This document shows positions 17,225 through 25,300 of a stretch of 64,000 bases of DNA, piece after piece. Position 1 is the first letter of the stretch. Each line of letters begins with the position of its first letter. The stretch is from Caulobacter vibrioides (GTDB taxonomy: Bacteria > Pseudomonadota > Alphaproteobacteria > Caulobacterales > Caulobacteraceae): positions 1-64,000 of the forward strand of contig LNIY01000080.1 of assembly GCA_001449105.1 (NCBI GenBank). The letters run 5' to 3'. The position numbers and the translations under genes were made by a program. Below the pieces are notes generated by a model. The model searched no databases and was not told where the DNA came from. It saw only the letters and a list, made by a program, of their open reading frames with translations.

Positions 17225-18070
17225 TCAGTCCACGGCGCGGATCCAGAAGGGCGCGGCGCGGTTTCCGGTGAGTTCGGCCACGACGGTGCGCCGGAGCACC
17301 CTCCCCCGCCCGTCCCTGGCCGTCATCCGCAAGGTCAACGCCCTACCGACCTGGCTGACCGTCGAGACTTCCAGCGCCGTCCGCTGTCCGGCGATCTCTC
17401 TCGCCCGCGCGATCGCGTCCGGAGAGTCCGCGCCGGCGGCCGTCATGGCGGCGAGGGCCAGGGGATGGGCGGTACGGGGGCTGAAGGGGCCATCACCGAA
17501 GAACAGCGTGACGGCGGGCCGGATCGCGTCCAGCAGCGCCGGGTCCATGCCGTCGATCTCGATCAGCTCGTCGACCGTCCGGATCGGCCCCAAGCGAGGG
17601 CGAACGCCGCGCTGGGCGTTGCGCAGCGACTGCCCCGCCACGCGGTCGCCGTTGTCCCGCCAGTCCATCATGCCGTCGACCAGCCGCTCGACGCTGGCCT
17701 CGGGCTCGCCGGCGGCCTCGAACAGGCGGCGCAGTTCGGTTTCGCCCATGAGGTTGATCGGCGCCTTTCCACGCTCGTCCTCCACCGCCACGACGACCTC
17801 GATCCCCTGCACGTCCAGGCGATGGGGGCGGCCGTCGACGGACCAGCGACGCGCTGCATCGCGGGACGCCAGCCGATGGATCGCCGTGGCCACGCCGGCA
17901 TCAGCCGCCGCTTCCAGTCGCGCCGTCGATATCTGGGCGTCGAAACTGGCCGTCGCGCCGCGGTCGGCCGCCAGAACGGCGTAGGCGAGATACGAAAAGA
18001 TCAGCACACTGATCATGACCGGAACCAGGGCGGATCCCTTTCGCCCGTCTCGGTCCGGGCGATGGGTCAT
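17225..18070 (-). CDS. gspK: T2SS-1 minor pseudopilin GspK
   Basis: The 281-residue protein caps the pseudopilus tip. It begins with a prepilin-type signal (GRKG before SALVPVMISVLIFSYLAYAVL) that lacks Glu at +5, as is usual for GspK. The GspK globular region follows, with INLMGETELRRLFEAAG, ERLVDGMMDWRDNGD (canonical W-x-D) and VDELIEIDGMDPALLDAIRP. It starts at ATG 18070, overlapping the gspD stop by 4 bases, and is the last gene of the first T2SS operon. Confidence 0.9.
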   Translation of the reverse strand: MTHRPDRDGRKGSALVPVMISVLIFSYLAYAVLAADRGATASFDAQISTARLEAAADAGVATAIHRLASRDAARRWSVDGRPHRLDVQGIEVVVAVEDERGKAPINLMGETELRRLFEAAGEPEASVERLVDGMMDWRDNGDRVAGQSLRNAQRGVRPRLGPIRTVDELIEIDGMDPALLDAIRPAVTLFFGDGPFSPRTAHPLALAAMTAAGADSPDAIARAREIAGQRTALEVSTVSQVGRALTLRMTARDGRGRVLRRTVVAELTGNRAAPFWIRAVD

Positions 18071-20118
18071 GGCACGAACTTCGGAGGCGCGGGCGCGATC
18101 GAGCGGATCTTTTCGCGCAGTTCGTCCGTCACCGCCTGGATCTCGACGCTGTTGCGCAGCACGCGCGGCGTCAGCATCACCAGCAGCTCGGTCCGCTCGC
18201 GCCGGTTGTCGCGCGAACCGGCCAGAGCGCCCAGGACCGGCACTGCGCTGATCAGCGGCAAGCCGTCGCGCACCTTGCTGCTTCGATCGCGGATCAGCCC
18301 GCCCAGGGCGACGGTCTGACCATCCTGCACGGCGATCGAGGTGGCGATTTTCCTGACCGAGATAGTCGGTGAGTCGATCGTCGAACTCGAGGTCTGGGAG
18401 ACGTCGCTGACCTCCTGGACGATGTCGAGCAGAACCAGGCCGCCGCTGTTGACGCGGGGGGTCACCTTCAGCAGCACGCCGGTGTCGCGATAGTCGATGG
18501 AGCTGATCACCGAGTCGTTGTTCAGGGCCGATCCGGTGGAGATCGGCACCTGGTCGCCGACCTCCAGCGAGGCCGTGTGATTGTTGAGCACCATCAGGTT
18601 TGGGGCGGACAGGACCTCGATGTCGGTGACCGTGGACAGGGCCGTGAGCGTGGCGGCCACCGAGCCGCTGTTGAGCAGGTAGGCGAAACCCGGGAAATTG
18701 GGGGCGGCGGCCTGGGTCTTGCCCTGGGTGAGGATCGCCTGGTCGTTGCCCGATCGGATGAACCACTGGCTGCCGTAGCGTAGCGCATTGTTGAGGGCGA
18801 TCTCGGTGATCACGGCTTCGACGACAACCTGCATCGGCGCCACGTCCAGCTTGCGCAAGGCGTCCTCGATCAGGGCGTACTCGCGCGGCGTGGCGAAGGC
18901 GATCACCGCGTTGTTGGAGTCGTCGCCCGTCAGCACCAGACCATCGGCAAGGCCGCCCCCGCCTGGCGAGACGGGCGCCGGCGACTGGCCGGGCAGCGTC
19001 GTCCCCGCCGGCGGTGATGCGAGCAGCGGAGAGTTCGAGGGCCGCACGCCGGGGCGGCCCTCGGACCGGCCGTCCATTCCCGTCCCCGGAGCCGCGGTCG
19101 CCAGCCCGCGGCCGAACGCGGCGCTCAGCACCCGGGAAAGATCCGAGGCCCGCCCGTTCTGGACGCGGTAGACGAAGAGGCGCCGCTCGTCGGACTGCCC
19201 CTCGCGGTCCAGGATCTCCACCCAGCGGCGGATATCGTCCAGATGCTGGGCCTTCGACGACACGGCCATCACGCCGTTCAGCTTCTCCATGGCGATCAGC
19301 TTGACCCGTCCGGCCATCGGCGAATCCGGCGCGTTGATCAGGCGATCGAGTTCCGGCGCGATCAACCGTGCGTCGGTGTTCTTGGGCACGTAGAGGCCAA
19401 AGCTCATGCCCTTCAGCCAGTCCACGTCGAACTGCTCGACGAGATCGCGGACGCCGCGCCTCTGGCCGGAAGCGCCGGAAAGCACGATCGTGTTGCTGAC
19501 CGGATCGGCGGCGGTGATGACCCCGGGCGCGACGGGTTCGAGCAGGGCCTTGAGCGCCGTGGGACTGGCGAACTTCAGTTGGATGGTTTCGGTCCCGTAG
19601 CCGGGCTGGTCGCCCGTGACCGATCCACTCTGGGCGCGGGCCTCGGCAAGGCTGACGACGGTCTGCACGCCGTCCCGCGCGACCAGCGCCAGGCCGGCGT
19701 TGCGCAGAGCGTCCTCGGCCAGGGGCAAGACGTCGGCCCGCGCGACCGGCTGGTGCGTGACCAGGGTCACCACGCCGGACGCCGAGGGCGCAACGGCGTA
19801 GGGCGTGCGCAGGGTGTCGCCGAAAACGGCCTTGGCGAACTCGGCCACTCCGACGCCGGGAAGGTTCAGCGCGACGGGGCCCGGACGCGGCCGCCACGGC
19901 GGCCGGACCGCCGACGCCCCGGGATGGGGTTCGGCGCCGCGCAGGATAGTCGAGCGCACCCGCTCGTCGGAAGCGGAGCGCTCCGGTGCGGACGGGGTCT
20001 CGACCCTGGGCGCGGGGCTTCTGCGCGGCCCCGGCGTCGGCGCGGGCGAGGACGCGCAACCGACCAGGGCCAGGCCCGCGCAGGAAACGGACAGGAAGGC
20101 GCGAACGCGGCGGGTCAT
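18067..20118 (-). CDS. gspD: T2SS-1 secretin GspD, lipoprotein type
   Basis: It forms the outer-membrane secretin ring. The 683-residue protein starts at ATG 20118 (AGGAAG Shine-Dalgarno), overlapping gspC by 4 bases. It has a lipoprotein signal ending LALVGC (Cys at about 24), a Pro/Ser-rich linker to about 75, and N-domains at about 80-420 (TIQLKFASPTALKALLEPVA, SNTIVLSGASGQRRGVRDLV, FVYRVQNGRASDLSRVLSAAF). The secretin core is at about 450-670 (QVVVEAVITEIALNNALRYG, VLSAPNLMVLNNHTASLEVG, GVLLKVTPRVNSGGLVLLDI, GGLIRDRSSKV, ELLVMLTPRVL). Lipidated secretins such as HxcQ can insert without a separate pilotin. No gspS gene is seen here. Confidence 0.93.
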   Translation of the reverse strand: MTRRVRAFLSVSCAGLALVGCASSPAPTPGPRRSPAPRVETPSAPERSASDERVRSTILRGAEPHPGASAVRPPWRPRPGPVALNLPGVGVAEFAKAVFGDTLRTPYAVAPSASGVVTLVTHQPVARADVLPLAEDALRNAGLALVARDGVQTVVSLAEARAQSGSVTGDQPGYGTETIQLKFASPTALKALLEPVAPGVITAADPVSNTIVLSGASGQRRGVRDLVEQFDVDWLKGMSFGLYVPKNTDARLIAPELDRLINAPDSPMAGRVKLIAMEKLNGVMAVSSKAQHLDDIRRWVEILDREGQSDERRLFVYRVQNGRASDLSRVLSAAFGRGLATAAPGTGMDGRSEGRPGVRPSNSPLLASPPAGTTLPGQSPAPVSPGGGGLADGLVLTGDDSNNAVIAFATPREYALIEDALRKLDVAPMQVVVEAVITEIALNNALRYGSQWFIRSGNDQAILTQGKTQAAAPNFPGFAYLLNSGSVAATLTALSTVTDIEVLSAPNLMVLNNHTASLEVGDQVPISTGSALNNDSVISSIDYRDTGVLLKVTPRVNSGGLVLLDIVQEVSDVSQTSSSTIDSPTISVRKIATSIAVQDGQTVALGGLIRDRSSKVRDGLPLISAVPVLGALAGSRDNRRERTELLVMLTPRVLRNSVEIQAVTDELREKIRSIAPAPPKFVP

Positions 20119-20630
20119 GGGCGAACTTCCTGGAAGGACGATGTGGAAACGGGGGTCGAACGGGACGATCCGGCGCCGTCGACCGCCGCGGTGACGCGAC
20201 CGCCGGGGCCGTCGAAGGTGGCGGTCCGTCGGCCGACCGACACCAGCCGCCAGCCGCGCCAGGTTTCCCCCACCCGCACGACCCCTGCCGCCCCGTCGCC
20301 CCCTCGGACCACGGCGCTGCCGGAGCGCTGATCGCTGACGACGCCGACCAGGGTCGGCCCCTGGACGTCCGGCGACGTCGCGTCGCCGCCGCCGACAGCC
20401 CCGCCGGCCGTGCGCCGATCGGGCGAGAACAGCGGCCGGGCAGTCAGAGTCGCGTAGTCGGGGACGGGCGAGGCGATCGGCGACCGCGGAAGCGGAACCG
20501 AGCCGCGCTCGCGTGGGAGAAAGGCCGTCTCGACCGGCCACGCGACCTGCGCCACCAGGCCCGCGAGCAGGAGCGCGCACAGCAACGCCGGCGTGAATGC
20601 GCCGCTACCGGGTCTGGGGAGGAAGGACAT
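20115..20630 (-). CDS. gspC: T2SS-1 inner-membrane platform protein GspC
   Basis: The 171-residue protein has one N-terminal helix (about 12-32, PALLCALLLAGLVAQVAW). A periplasmic homology region follows at about 55-160 (YATLTARPLFSPDRR, TLVGVVSDQRSGSAVVRGG, VRVGETWRGWRLVSVGRRTATF). There is no PDZ domain, so it is shorter than classical GspC. It would bridge the GspL/M platform and the secretin. ATG 20630 lies inside the end of gspM (26-base overlap) and the stop overlaps gspD by 4 bases. Confidence 0.82.
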   Translation of the reverse strand: MSFLPRPGSGAFTPALLCALLLAGLVAQVAWPVETAFLPRERGSVPLPRSPIASPVPDYATLTARPLFSPDRRTAGGAVGGGDATSPDVQGPTLVGVVSDQRSGSAVVRGGDGAAGVVRVGETWRGWRLVSVGRRTATFDGPGGRVTAAVDGAGSSRSTPVSTSSFQEVRP

Positions 20631-21165
20631 GAAGGGCCGATATCTGGAGCCGGACGGCGAGCGGGCCGGGCTGTCCGGTGCGGGCCGCCTGCTCGGCGTT
20701 GATGGAGACGTAGTCGACGACGACATAGGGGGCCTCGTTCTCGATGCGCCTCAGGCCCGCGTTCAGTTGCGCCAGGGTCAGCGTCGAGTCGGCGCGCACG
20801 CTGACCCAGCCGGCGGGCGTTTCGGCCCGAACCTCCTCGGCGGGACCGACCACGGCGCCTTCCTGTCCAAGGCTGCTGGTCAGCCTCTGCTTCAGCGCAT
20901 CGATCGCCAGGCCCCGGCTGGGCGCGGTGATCTGGAAAGCGCGGCTGGTGCGCTTCTGCTCGGCCAAAGCCTTGCGCAGGACGGGCAAGCTCGCCAGCAG
21001 CCGCTGATCGCGCGCGTTGCGCTCCAGCGCTTCGCGCCGCCGCTCGTCGCGCGCATGGAAGCCCCCCAGCACGGGCGCCGCCACGGCCAGCCAGCCAAGG
21101 CCGACAAGCGCGGCCAGCACGCCGAAAGCCACGATGCGCCTTTCCCGGGCCGTCAGGGTTCTCAT
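20605..21165 (-). CDS. gspM: T2SS-1 platform protein GspM
   Basis: The 186-residue protein has a short cytoplasmic N-terminus (MRTLTARERRIVAFG) and one membrane helix at about 12-33 (VAFGVLAALVGLGWLAVAAPV). A coiled segment follows, then a ferredoxin-like periplasmic domain at about 85-180 (GLAIDALKQRLTSSLG, WVSVRADSTLTLAQLNAGLRRI, VVVDYVSINAE). It starts at ATG 21165, overlapping the gspL stop by 4 bases. Confidence 0.88.
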   Translation of the reverse strand: MRTLTARERRIVAFGVLAALVGLGWLAVAAPVLGGFHARDERRREALERNARDQRLLASLPVLRKALAEQKRTSRAFQITAPSRGLAIDALKQRLTSSLGQEGAVVGPAEEVRAETPAGWVSVRADSTLTLAQLNAGLRRIENEAPYVVVDYVSINAEQAARTGQPGPLAVRLQISALHVLPPQTR

Positions 21166-22205
21166 TTCGCCACCTTCGCGGTCGAGTCGGCGATGACGTC
21201 GAAAGGCTCCACCCCGCTGGCGGTCTTGACCGGCATGTCCGACAGCAGCGATCGTGGATTGGTCAAGGCCGGGGTCTGGCGCAGGGCCGCAGGCACGTCG
21301 AACCCCTGCGTCTTGAAGCCGGCGACGCGCACCGCCCGCCCGTTCCATTCCAGCCGGTGGACCCATTGACCGTCCGGCAGGACCTTGCCGAGGGCGTCGA
21401 TGATCCGCAGCGGCTCGTTGCGCGAGCGCCGGTTCAGGAGGTCAAGGCGCATCCGCTGCCCCTGCGCGACGTTCTGGCGGAGTCTCGCGGCCGCCATCAC
21501 CTTCGGCTGCTCGGCCGCGACCGCCGCTTCCAGGCGACGCACGTCCCGCACGTCCATGATGACGGCCACCGCCACGTTTAGCGCCACAAGCCCCGCGCAG
21601 GCCGACCACCAGACCGACCGGCGAAGATCGCGCGCCCCCCCCTGCTCGGCCCTGATCGCGGCCATGAAGTCGATCTCGACCCCGCCGCCCTCGGCCTCGA
21701 CACCGAACCGTTCGACCTCCAGGCCGAGGGCCCGCGCCTGCTCCAGCACGGCCTGGGCCTGCTCTCGGAGGATCACGGCAAGGCGCACGCGCCGGCGCCC
21801 CTCGCGATCGCCCTCTCCTTCGGCCAGCGCGTCGAAATAGACGCGGTCCGCCGCGAACGGCGTCAGGCGGTCCATGTTCTCGGCCAGCATCCGCCGCAGA
21901 TCGCGCGACGAGAGCGGCGGAAGGTCGATCCGACGCACCAGAACCGCCTGCGCCGGGAGGAGGATATCCGCCCGCCGCAGGGCGGAGCTCGACCGGGCCT
22001 CGGGCGGGACCTGGCGCCCGTCACGCCAGATCCGCATCGCGCCGTCGTCGCCGATCCGCACCGTCCAGGGCGCGTGGCGCGAACCCGCGGAACGCCATCG
22101 AGCGGGGATCGCATCCGCCAGTTCGTCGACCCACCAGGAAAAGCCGTCGCGACACCAGCGTGCGATCGTGGCGAGGTCGGCGTTGAGGATCTGCTGAAGG
22201 GTCAT
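21162..22205 (-). CDS. gspL: T2SS-1 platform protein GspL
   Basis: GspL recruits the GspE ATPase and pairs with GspM. The 347-residue protein (ATG 22205, ATGA overlap with gspJ) has an actin-like cytoplasmic domain to about 195 (ALRRADILLPAQAVLVRRIDLP, DLRRMLAENMDRLTPFAADRVYFD). One transmembrane helix spans about 205-225 (WWSACAGLVALNVAVAVIM). A PilN/GspL-type periplasmic part follows (about 230-345: QRMRLDLLNRRSRNEPLRII, LPDGQWVHRLEWNGRAVRVAG). Confidence 0.9.
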   Translation of the reverse strand: MTLQQILNADLATIARWCRDGFSWWVDELADAIPARWRSAGSRHAPWTVRIGDDGAMRIWRDGRQVPPEARSSSALRRADILLPAQAVLVRRIDLPPLSSRDLRRMLAENMDRLTPFAADRVYFDALAEGEGDREGRRRVRLAVILREQAQAVLEQARALGLEVERFGVEAEGGGVEIDFMAAIRAEQGGARDLRRSVWWSACAGLVALNVAVAVIMDVRDVRRLEAAVAAEQPKVMAAARLRQNVAQGQRMRLDLLNRRSRNEPLRIIDALGKVLPDGQWVHRLEWNGRAVRVAGFKTQGFDVPAALRQTPALTNPRSLLSDMPVKTASGVEPFDVIADSTAKVAK

Positions 22206-22840
22206 CGCGACCTGCATCCGCCGGTCTGCACGACCAGCACGCACTCGGTGTCGATATCGGCCAGGGGGTGCACCACCAGTTCGGGCCATCGCCGCTCGTT
22301 CGGGTCGGCGGGCTCGATACGGATCCTCACCAGCGAGGGCATCCGCGGCCGTTGCCGCCAGTTGGAGCGCCAGTGTGGATTGGGATCGGGCTCCACTTGG
22401 CCGAAATAGCTTATGTCCAGCGCCCCGACGCCGCGCAGCAGAACGTCACGACGTTCCGGCCGGGTGGGATCCAGGGCGACGTCGCTGACGGACTCCAGGA
22501 CCAGGTCGCCGCCGGCGTCGAGCAGCAGGCGGTAGCGGCGCAGGGCGCCGTACCCCTGGCGCTCGGCCGGCGGGGCGAGGAAAGTGAGGCGCGCGGCCTC
22601 CCCGTCGAAATCGGGGCCAGCGGGCCGCATGTCGTAGCGCGTCGCCGGCACGGCCTGCTGCAAGCGCGTGCGCAGGACGCCGAAGGCGGCTTCGACCGCC
22701 TCGCCGCGGCTGGTGGCGCGGTCCATCCGCACCCAGGCGTCGCCCCGGCCGGAGAGGCCGGACAGAAGCACCACGCCCACCAGGGCCAGCACGCCAAGGG
22801 CCGCCAGGAGCTCGATCAGGGTGTAGCCGGCGCGCGCCAT
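22202..22840 (-). CDS. gspJ: T2SS-1 minor pseudopilin GspJ
   Basis: The 212-residue protein has a prepilin leader (MARAG, then YTLIELLAALGVLALVGVVL, with Glu at +5). The globular region has the GspJ-like pattern of an N-terminal helix carrying paired Arg residues, RLTFLAPPAERQGYGALRRYR and a two-Cys C-terminus (ECVLVVQTGGC). It belongs to the tip complex with GspI and GspK. It is separated from gspI by 2 bases and overlaps gspL by 4. Confidence 0.9.
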   Translation of the reverse strand: MARAGYTLIELLAALGVLALVGVVLLSGLSGRGDAWVRMDRATSRGEAVEAAFGVLRTRLQQAVPATRYDMRPAGPDFDGEAARLTFLAPPAERQGYGALRRYRLLLDAGGDLVLESVSDVALDPTRPERRDVLLRGVGALDISYFGQVEPDPNPHWRSNWRQRPRMPSLVRIRIEPADPNERRWPELVVHPLADIDTECVLVVQTGGCRSR

Positions 22841-22842
22841 GG

Positions 22843-23220
22843 TCAGCGCTCGGGCGCCAGGCGGCGGCTGGCCAGCACCACGACGGGCCGCGCCGCATCT
22901 TGCGGGCGCACGGTCACCATCACGCAGTAGAGCGTGCCGGCGGCGCTGTCGCCTTGAGCGTCGGCGCAGGGGTCGACGTCGAGGCGCCAGATGAAACCGT
23001 CCTGCTCGCCCGCGACCGGGCCGCTGGTTAGGGGCGTGGCGAAGCCGAGGCTGGCCAGTTGCGAGCGCGCCACCATCAAGGCCGCGCGGCGGGTCTCGAT
23101 GTCGCGATGTCGGGCCCGGCTGTCACGTGTCACCTGGGCGACGCCGGCCATGACCAGCGTCAGGATCGCCAGGGCGACCAAGGCGTCGATCAATACCGAA
23201 CCCGCGCGAGACCGCCGCAT
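22843..23220 (-). CDS. gspI: T2SS-1 minor pseudopilin GspI
   Basis: The 125-residue protein starts at ATG 23220 (TGATG overlap with gspH). Its prepilin leader MRRSRAG precedes SVLIDALVALAILTLVMAGV. The usual +5 Glu is Asp here, an uncommon substitution at a residue needed for assembly and N-methylation in major pseudopilins. The C-terminal part has two Cys (VDPCADAQ, GTLYCVMVTV). Size and position between H and J match GspI. Confidence 0.87.
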   Translation of the reverse strand: MRRSRAGSVLIDALVALAILTLVMAGVAQVTRDSRARHRDIETRRAALMVARSQLASLGFATPLTSGPVAGEQDGFIWRLDVDPCADAQGDSAAGTLYCVMVTVRPQDAARPVVVLASRRLAPER

Positions 23221-23636
23221 CACAGGGCGTCCACGACGCCGGTGGCCGGGTCGACCACGATGTCCAGGCCCTGCCGCCCCGTCGTCAGCCGCAGCGGCCC
23301 CGCCTGCGCCGAGCCATCGGGAAAGAAACTGGTCGAGGATCCGGCAGGCGCGACGCGTACGCCCCCGACCAGGCTGCGGCGGGGGCCGGGCGTCCAGCCG
23401 TAACCTGCCCCGTCCGCTGCGATGACGAGGTCGACCCGCGCGCCGCTGGTCAGGGCCTGGGCCCGGGCGATGCGAAGATCCGCCCGAAGGCCCGCGGCGG
23501 CTTGCTGGACGCGCGCCCACGCCAGGCCGGCCCGCATCTGGGGAAAGGCGATCGCGGCGATGATGGCGGCGATGGCGACCACGACCATGGCCTCGATCAA
23601 CGCAACTCCGGCCCGGCGGTCACCAGTTGCCGACAT
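23220..23636 (-). CDS. gspH: T2SS-1 minor pseudopilin GspH
   Basis: The 138-residue protein has a prepilin leader (DRRAG, then VALIEAMVVVAIAAIIAAIAF) and a small GspH-type beta domain (LRADLRIARAQALTSGARVDL, SSTSFFPDGSAQAGPLRLT). The gene overlaps the end of gspG by 17 bases and gspI by one base. It is a pseudopilus tip/stem connector processed by a prepilin peptidase, for which the only candidate in the window is GspO at 47706-48470. Confidence 0.88.
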   Translation of the reverse strand: MSATGDRRAGVALIEAMVVVAIAAIIAAIAFPQMRAGLAWARVQQAAAGLRADLRIARAQALTSGARVDLVIAADGAGYGWTPGPRRSLVGGVRVAPAGSSTSFFPDGSAQAGPLRLTTGRQGLDIVVDPATGVVDAL

Positions 23637-24090
23637 CTTTGGCCTCTTTCGAACCGCCTTCGGCGTTGTCCGAACCGAGGGTGTAGATGTCGACGGCCCC
23701 CTTCTGTCCCGGGCTGCGATAGAGATACGGGCGCGACCACGGATCCTGCAGCGCGTCGGCCTTCTTGAGATAGGGCCCGTCCCAGCCGACGGCGGAAGAC
23801 GGCGCGGTGACCAGCGCGGCCAGCCCCTCTTCCTGGGTGGGGTATCGCCCGACCCCGATCTGGAACAGGTCCAGCGCCGCCTCGATGTTCTGGATCTGGA
23901 CCTTGGCGGTCTGGCTGCGCGACGAGCCCAGATATTTCAGGACCTGAGGCGCCACGATGGCCGCCAGCAAGGCCATGATCGCCAGCACCACCAGCAGTTC
24001 CAGCAGCGAGAACCCCGCGCGGCGGCCGGTTCGAGCATGTGGCGCCGGTCGACCATCCGAGCGGCGGAGGATGTTTCTGAGGGAGGTCAT
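23620..24090 (-). CDS. gspG: T2SS-1 major pseudopilin GspG
   Basis: The 156-residue protein starts at ATG 24090 (ATGA overlap with gspF). Its leader is unusually long (about 26 residues, ending GRRAG), followed by FSLLELLVVLAIMALLAAIV. It carries the GspG signature YPTQEEGLAALVTAP, a DPWSRPYLYRSPGQKG loop and the C-terminal calcium-site region YTLGSDNAEGG...DVGNW. It polymerises into the pseudopilus that drives substrate export. Confidence 0.95.
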   Translation of the reverse strand: MTSLRNILRRSDGRPAPHARTGRRAGFSLLELLVVLAIMALLAAIVAPQVLKYLGSSRSQTAKVQIQNIEAALDLFQIGVGRYPTQEEGLAALVTAPSSAVGWDGPYLKKADALQDPWSRPYLYRSPGQKGAVDIYTLGSDNAEGGSKEAKDVGNW

Positions 24091-25295
24091 GATGCGAGGG
24101 CCATATCGTTGAAGCCGAGGATGGCGGACATGATGGCGGCGATGATCCCGCCCACGGCGAGGCCCATCACGATGGTGATCGCCGGGGTAAGCAGGGCTAC
24201 GAACCGCTCCAGCGCCGTACGCACTTCGCGGTCGAGGACGTCGGCCAGCCGGCCCAGCATCTGGGGAAGCTGAGCGGTCTCCTCGCCCGTCCGCATGAAG
24301 CTGATGGCGACGGTCGGAAACAGGCCGGTGGCCGCCAGCGGGCGCGTGAGCCCCCCGCCCTCCTTCAGCCCGGCGACGACGCGCTCGACGGCCGCGGCCA
24401 TGTGACTGTTGACGAGCGACCGACGCGCGATCGCCATCGCCGCGGGCAGGGGCACGCCGCCTTCCACCAAGCTGCCCAGGACCCGGGCAAGGCGAGCGGT
24501 CTCGGCGGACTTGATCAGCGACCCGAGGCGCGGGGCGCCCAGCAGCATCCTGTCCATGGCCAGGCGCATGGCCGGCTGCTGCAGCCAGCGCCAGATCCCC
24601 GCTCCCGCGACGATCCCCGCCAGCAGGACGGCCAGTCCGTGGGTGCGGACCAGCTGGCTGGCCGCCATCACGATCCGGGTGGCGACAGGCAGTTGCGCGG
24701 CGTTGTCGGAGAACAGGCCCTCGAACTGCGGCACCACGAACAGCAGCATCATCAGGATCACGCCGCCGGTGACCGCGGTCAGCAGGATCGGATAGACCAT
24801 CGACGAGACGACGGCCTGGCGCAGGGCCTCCGCCCGTTCGAGGGTATGGGCCAGGCGCGACAGGGCCAGGGCCAGGCGGCCGTCGGCCTCGCCCGCCTCG
24901 ACCATGGCGCAGGCCATCGGCGAGAACAGCCCGCCAGCACCGGCCATGGCGCGCGACAGCGGCGCGCCCTCCTTGACCTGCTTCTGAAGCTGGACCAGCG
25001 CGGCCTTCAGAACCGGGTCGGCGGCGTTCTCGACCGATATCGACAGCGCGCGATCCAGCGACAGGCCGGCGGTCAGCAGTACGGAAAGCTCGCTCACGGC
25101 GTTGACCAGGGCCCGACGCGCGGCCGCGCCCGGCGCCTTGATCCTGGCTGCGCGGGCGGCGGTCTCGACCGCGTCGATCGGCGTCAGGCCCGACCGACGC
25201 AGGCTCTCCATTGCTTCTCCGCGCGAGGCGACCAGCAACACGCCCGACCTGATCTCGCCCGTGGGCGAAAGCGCCCGATAGCTGAACGTGGCCAT
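24087..25295 (-). CDS. gspF: T2SS-1 inner-membrane platform protein GspF
   Basis: The 402-residue polytopic protein has two T2SSF domains (about 65-190 and 268-390) separated by membrane helices (ILLTAVTGGVILMMLLFVVP, AITIVMGLAVGGIIAAIMSAI). Paired motifs are LLTAGLSLDRALSI, MVEAGEADGRLALAL and GSLVEGGVPLPAAMAIA, FMRTGEETAQLPQML. ATG 25295 gives the canonical MATFSYRAL start with GGAGGA 10 bases upstream. ATG 25304 (ATGA overlap with gspE) is the alternative. Confidence 0.94.
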   Translation of the reverse strand: MATFSYRALSPTGEIRSGVLLVASRGEAMESLRRSGLTPIDAVETAARAARIKAPGAAARRALVNAVSELSVLLTAGLSLDRALSISVENAADPVLKAALVQLQKQVKEGAPLSRAMAGAGGLFSPMACAMVEAGEADGRLALALSRLAHTLERAEALRQAVVSSMVYPILLTAVTGGVILMMLLFVVPQFEGLFSDNAAQLPVATRIVMAASQLVRTHGLAVLLAGIVAGAGIWRWLQQPAMRLAMDRMLLGAPRLGSLIKSAETARLARVLGSLVEGGVPLPAAMAIARRSLVNSHMAAAVERVVAGLKEGGGLTRPLAATGLFPTVAISFMRTGEETAQLPQMLGRLADVLDREVRTALERFVALLTPAITIVMGLAVGGIIAAIMSAILGFNDMALAS

Positions 25296-25300
25296 GACGC

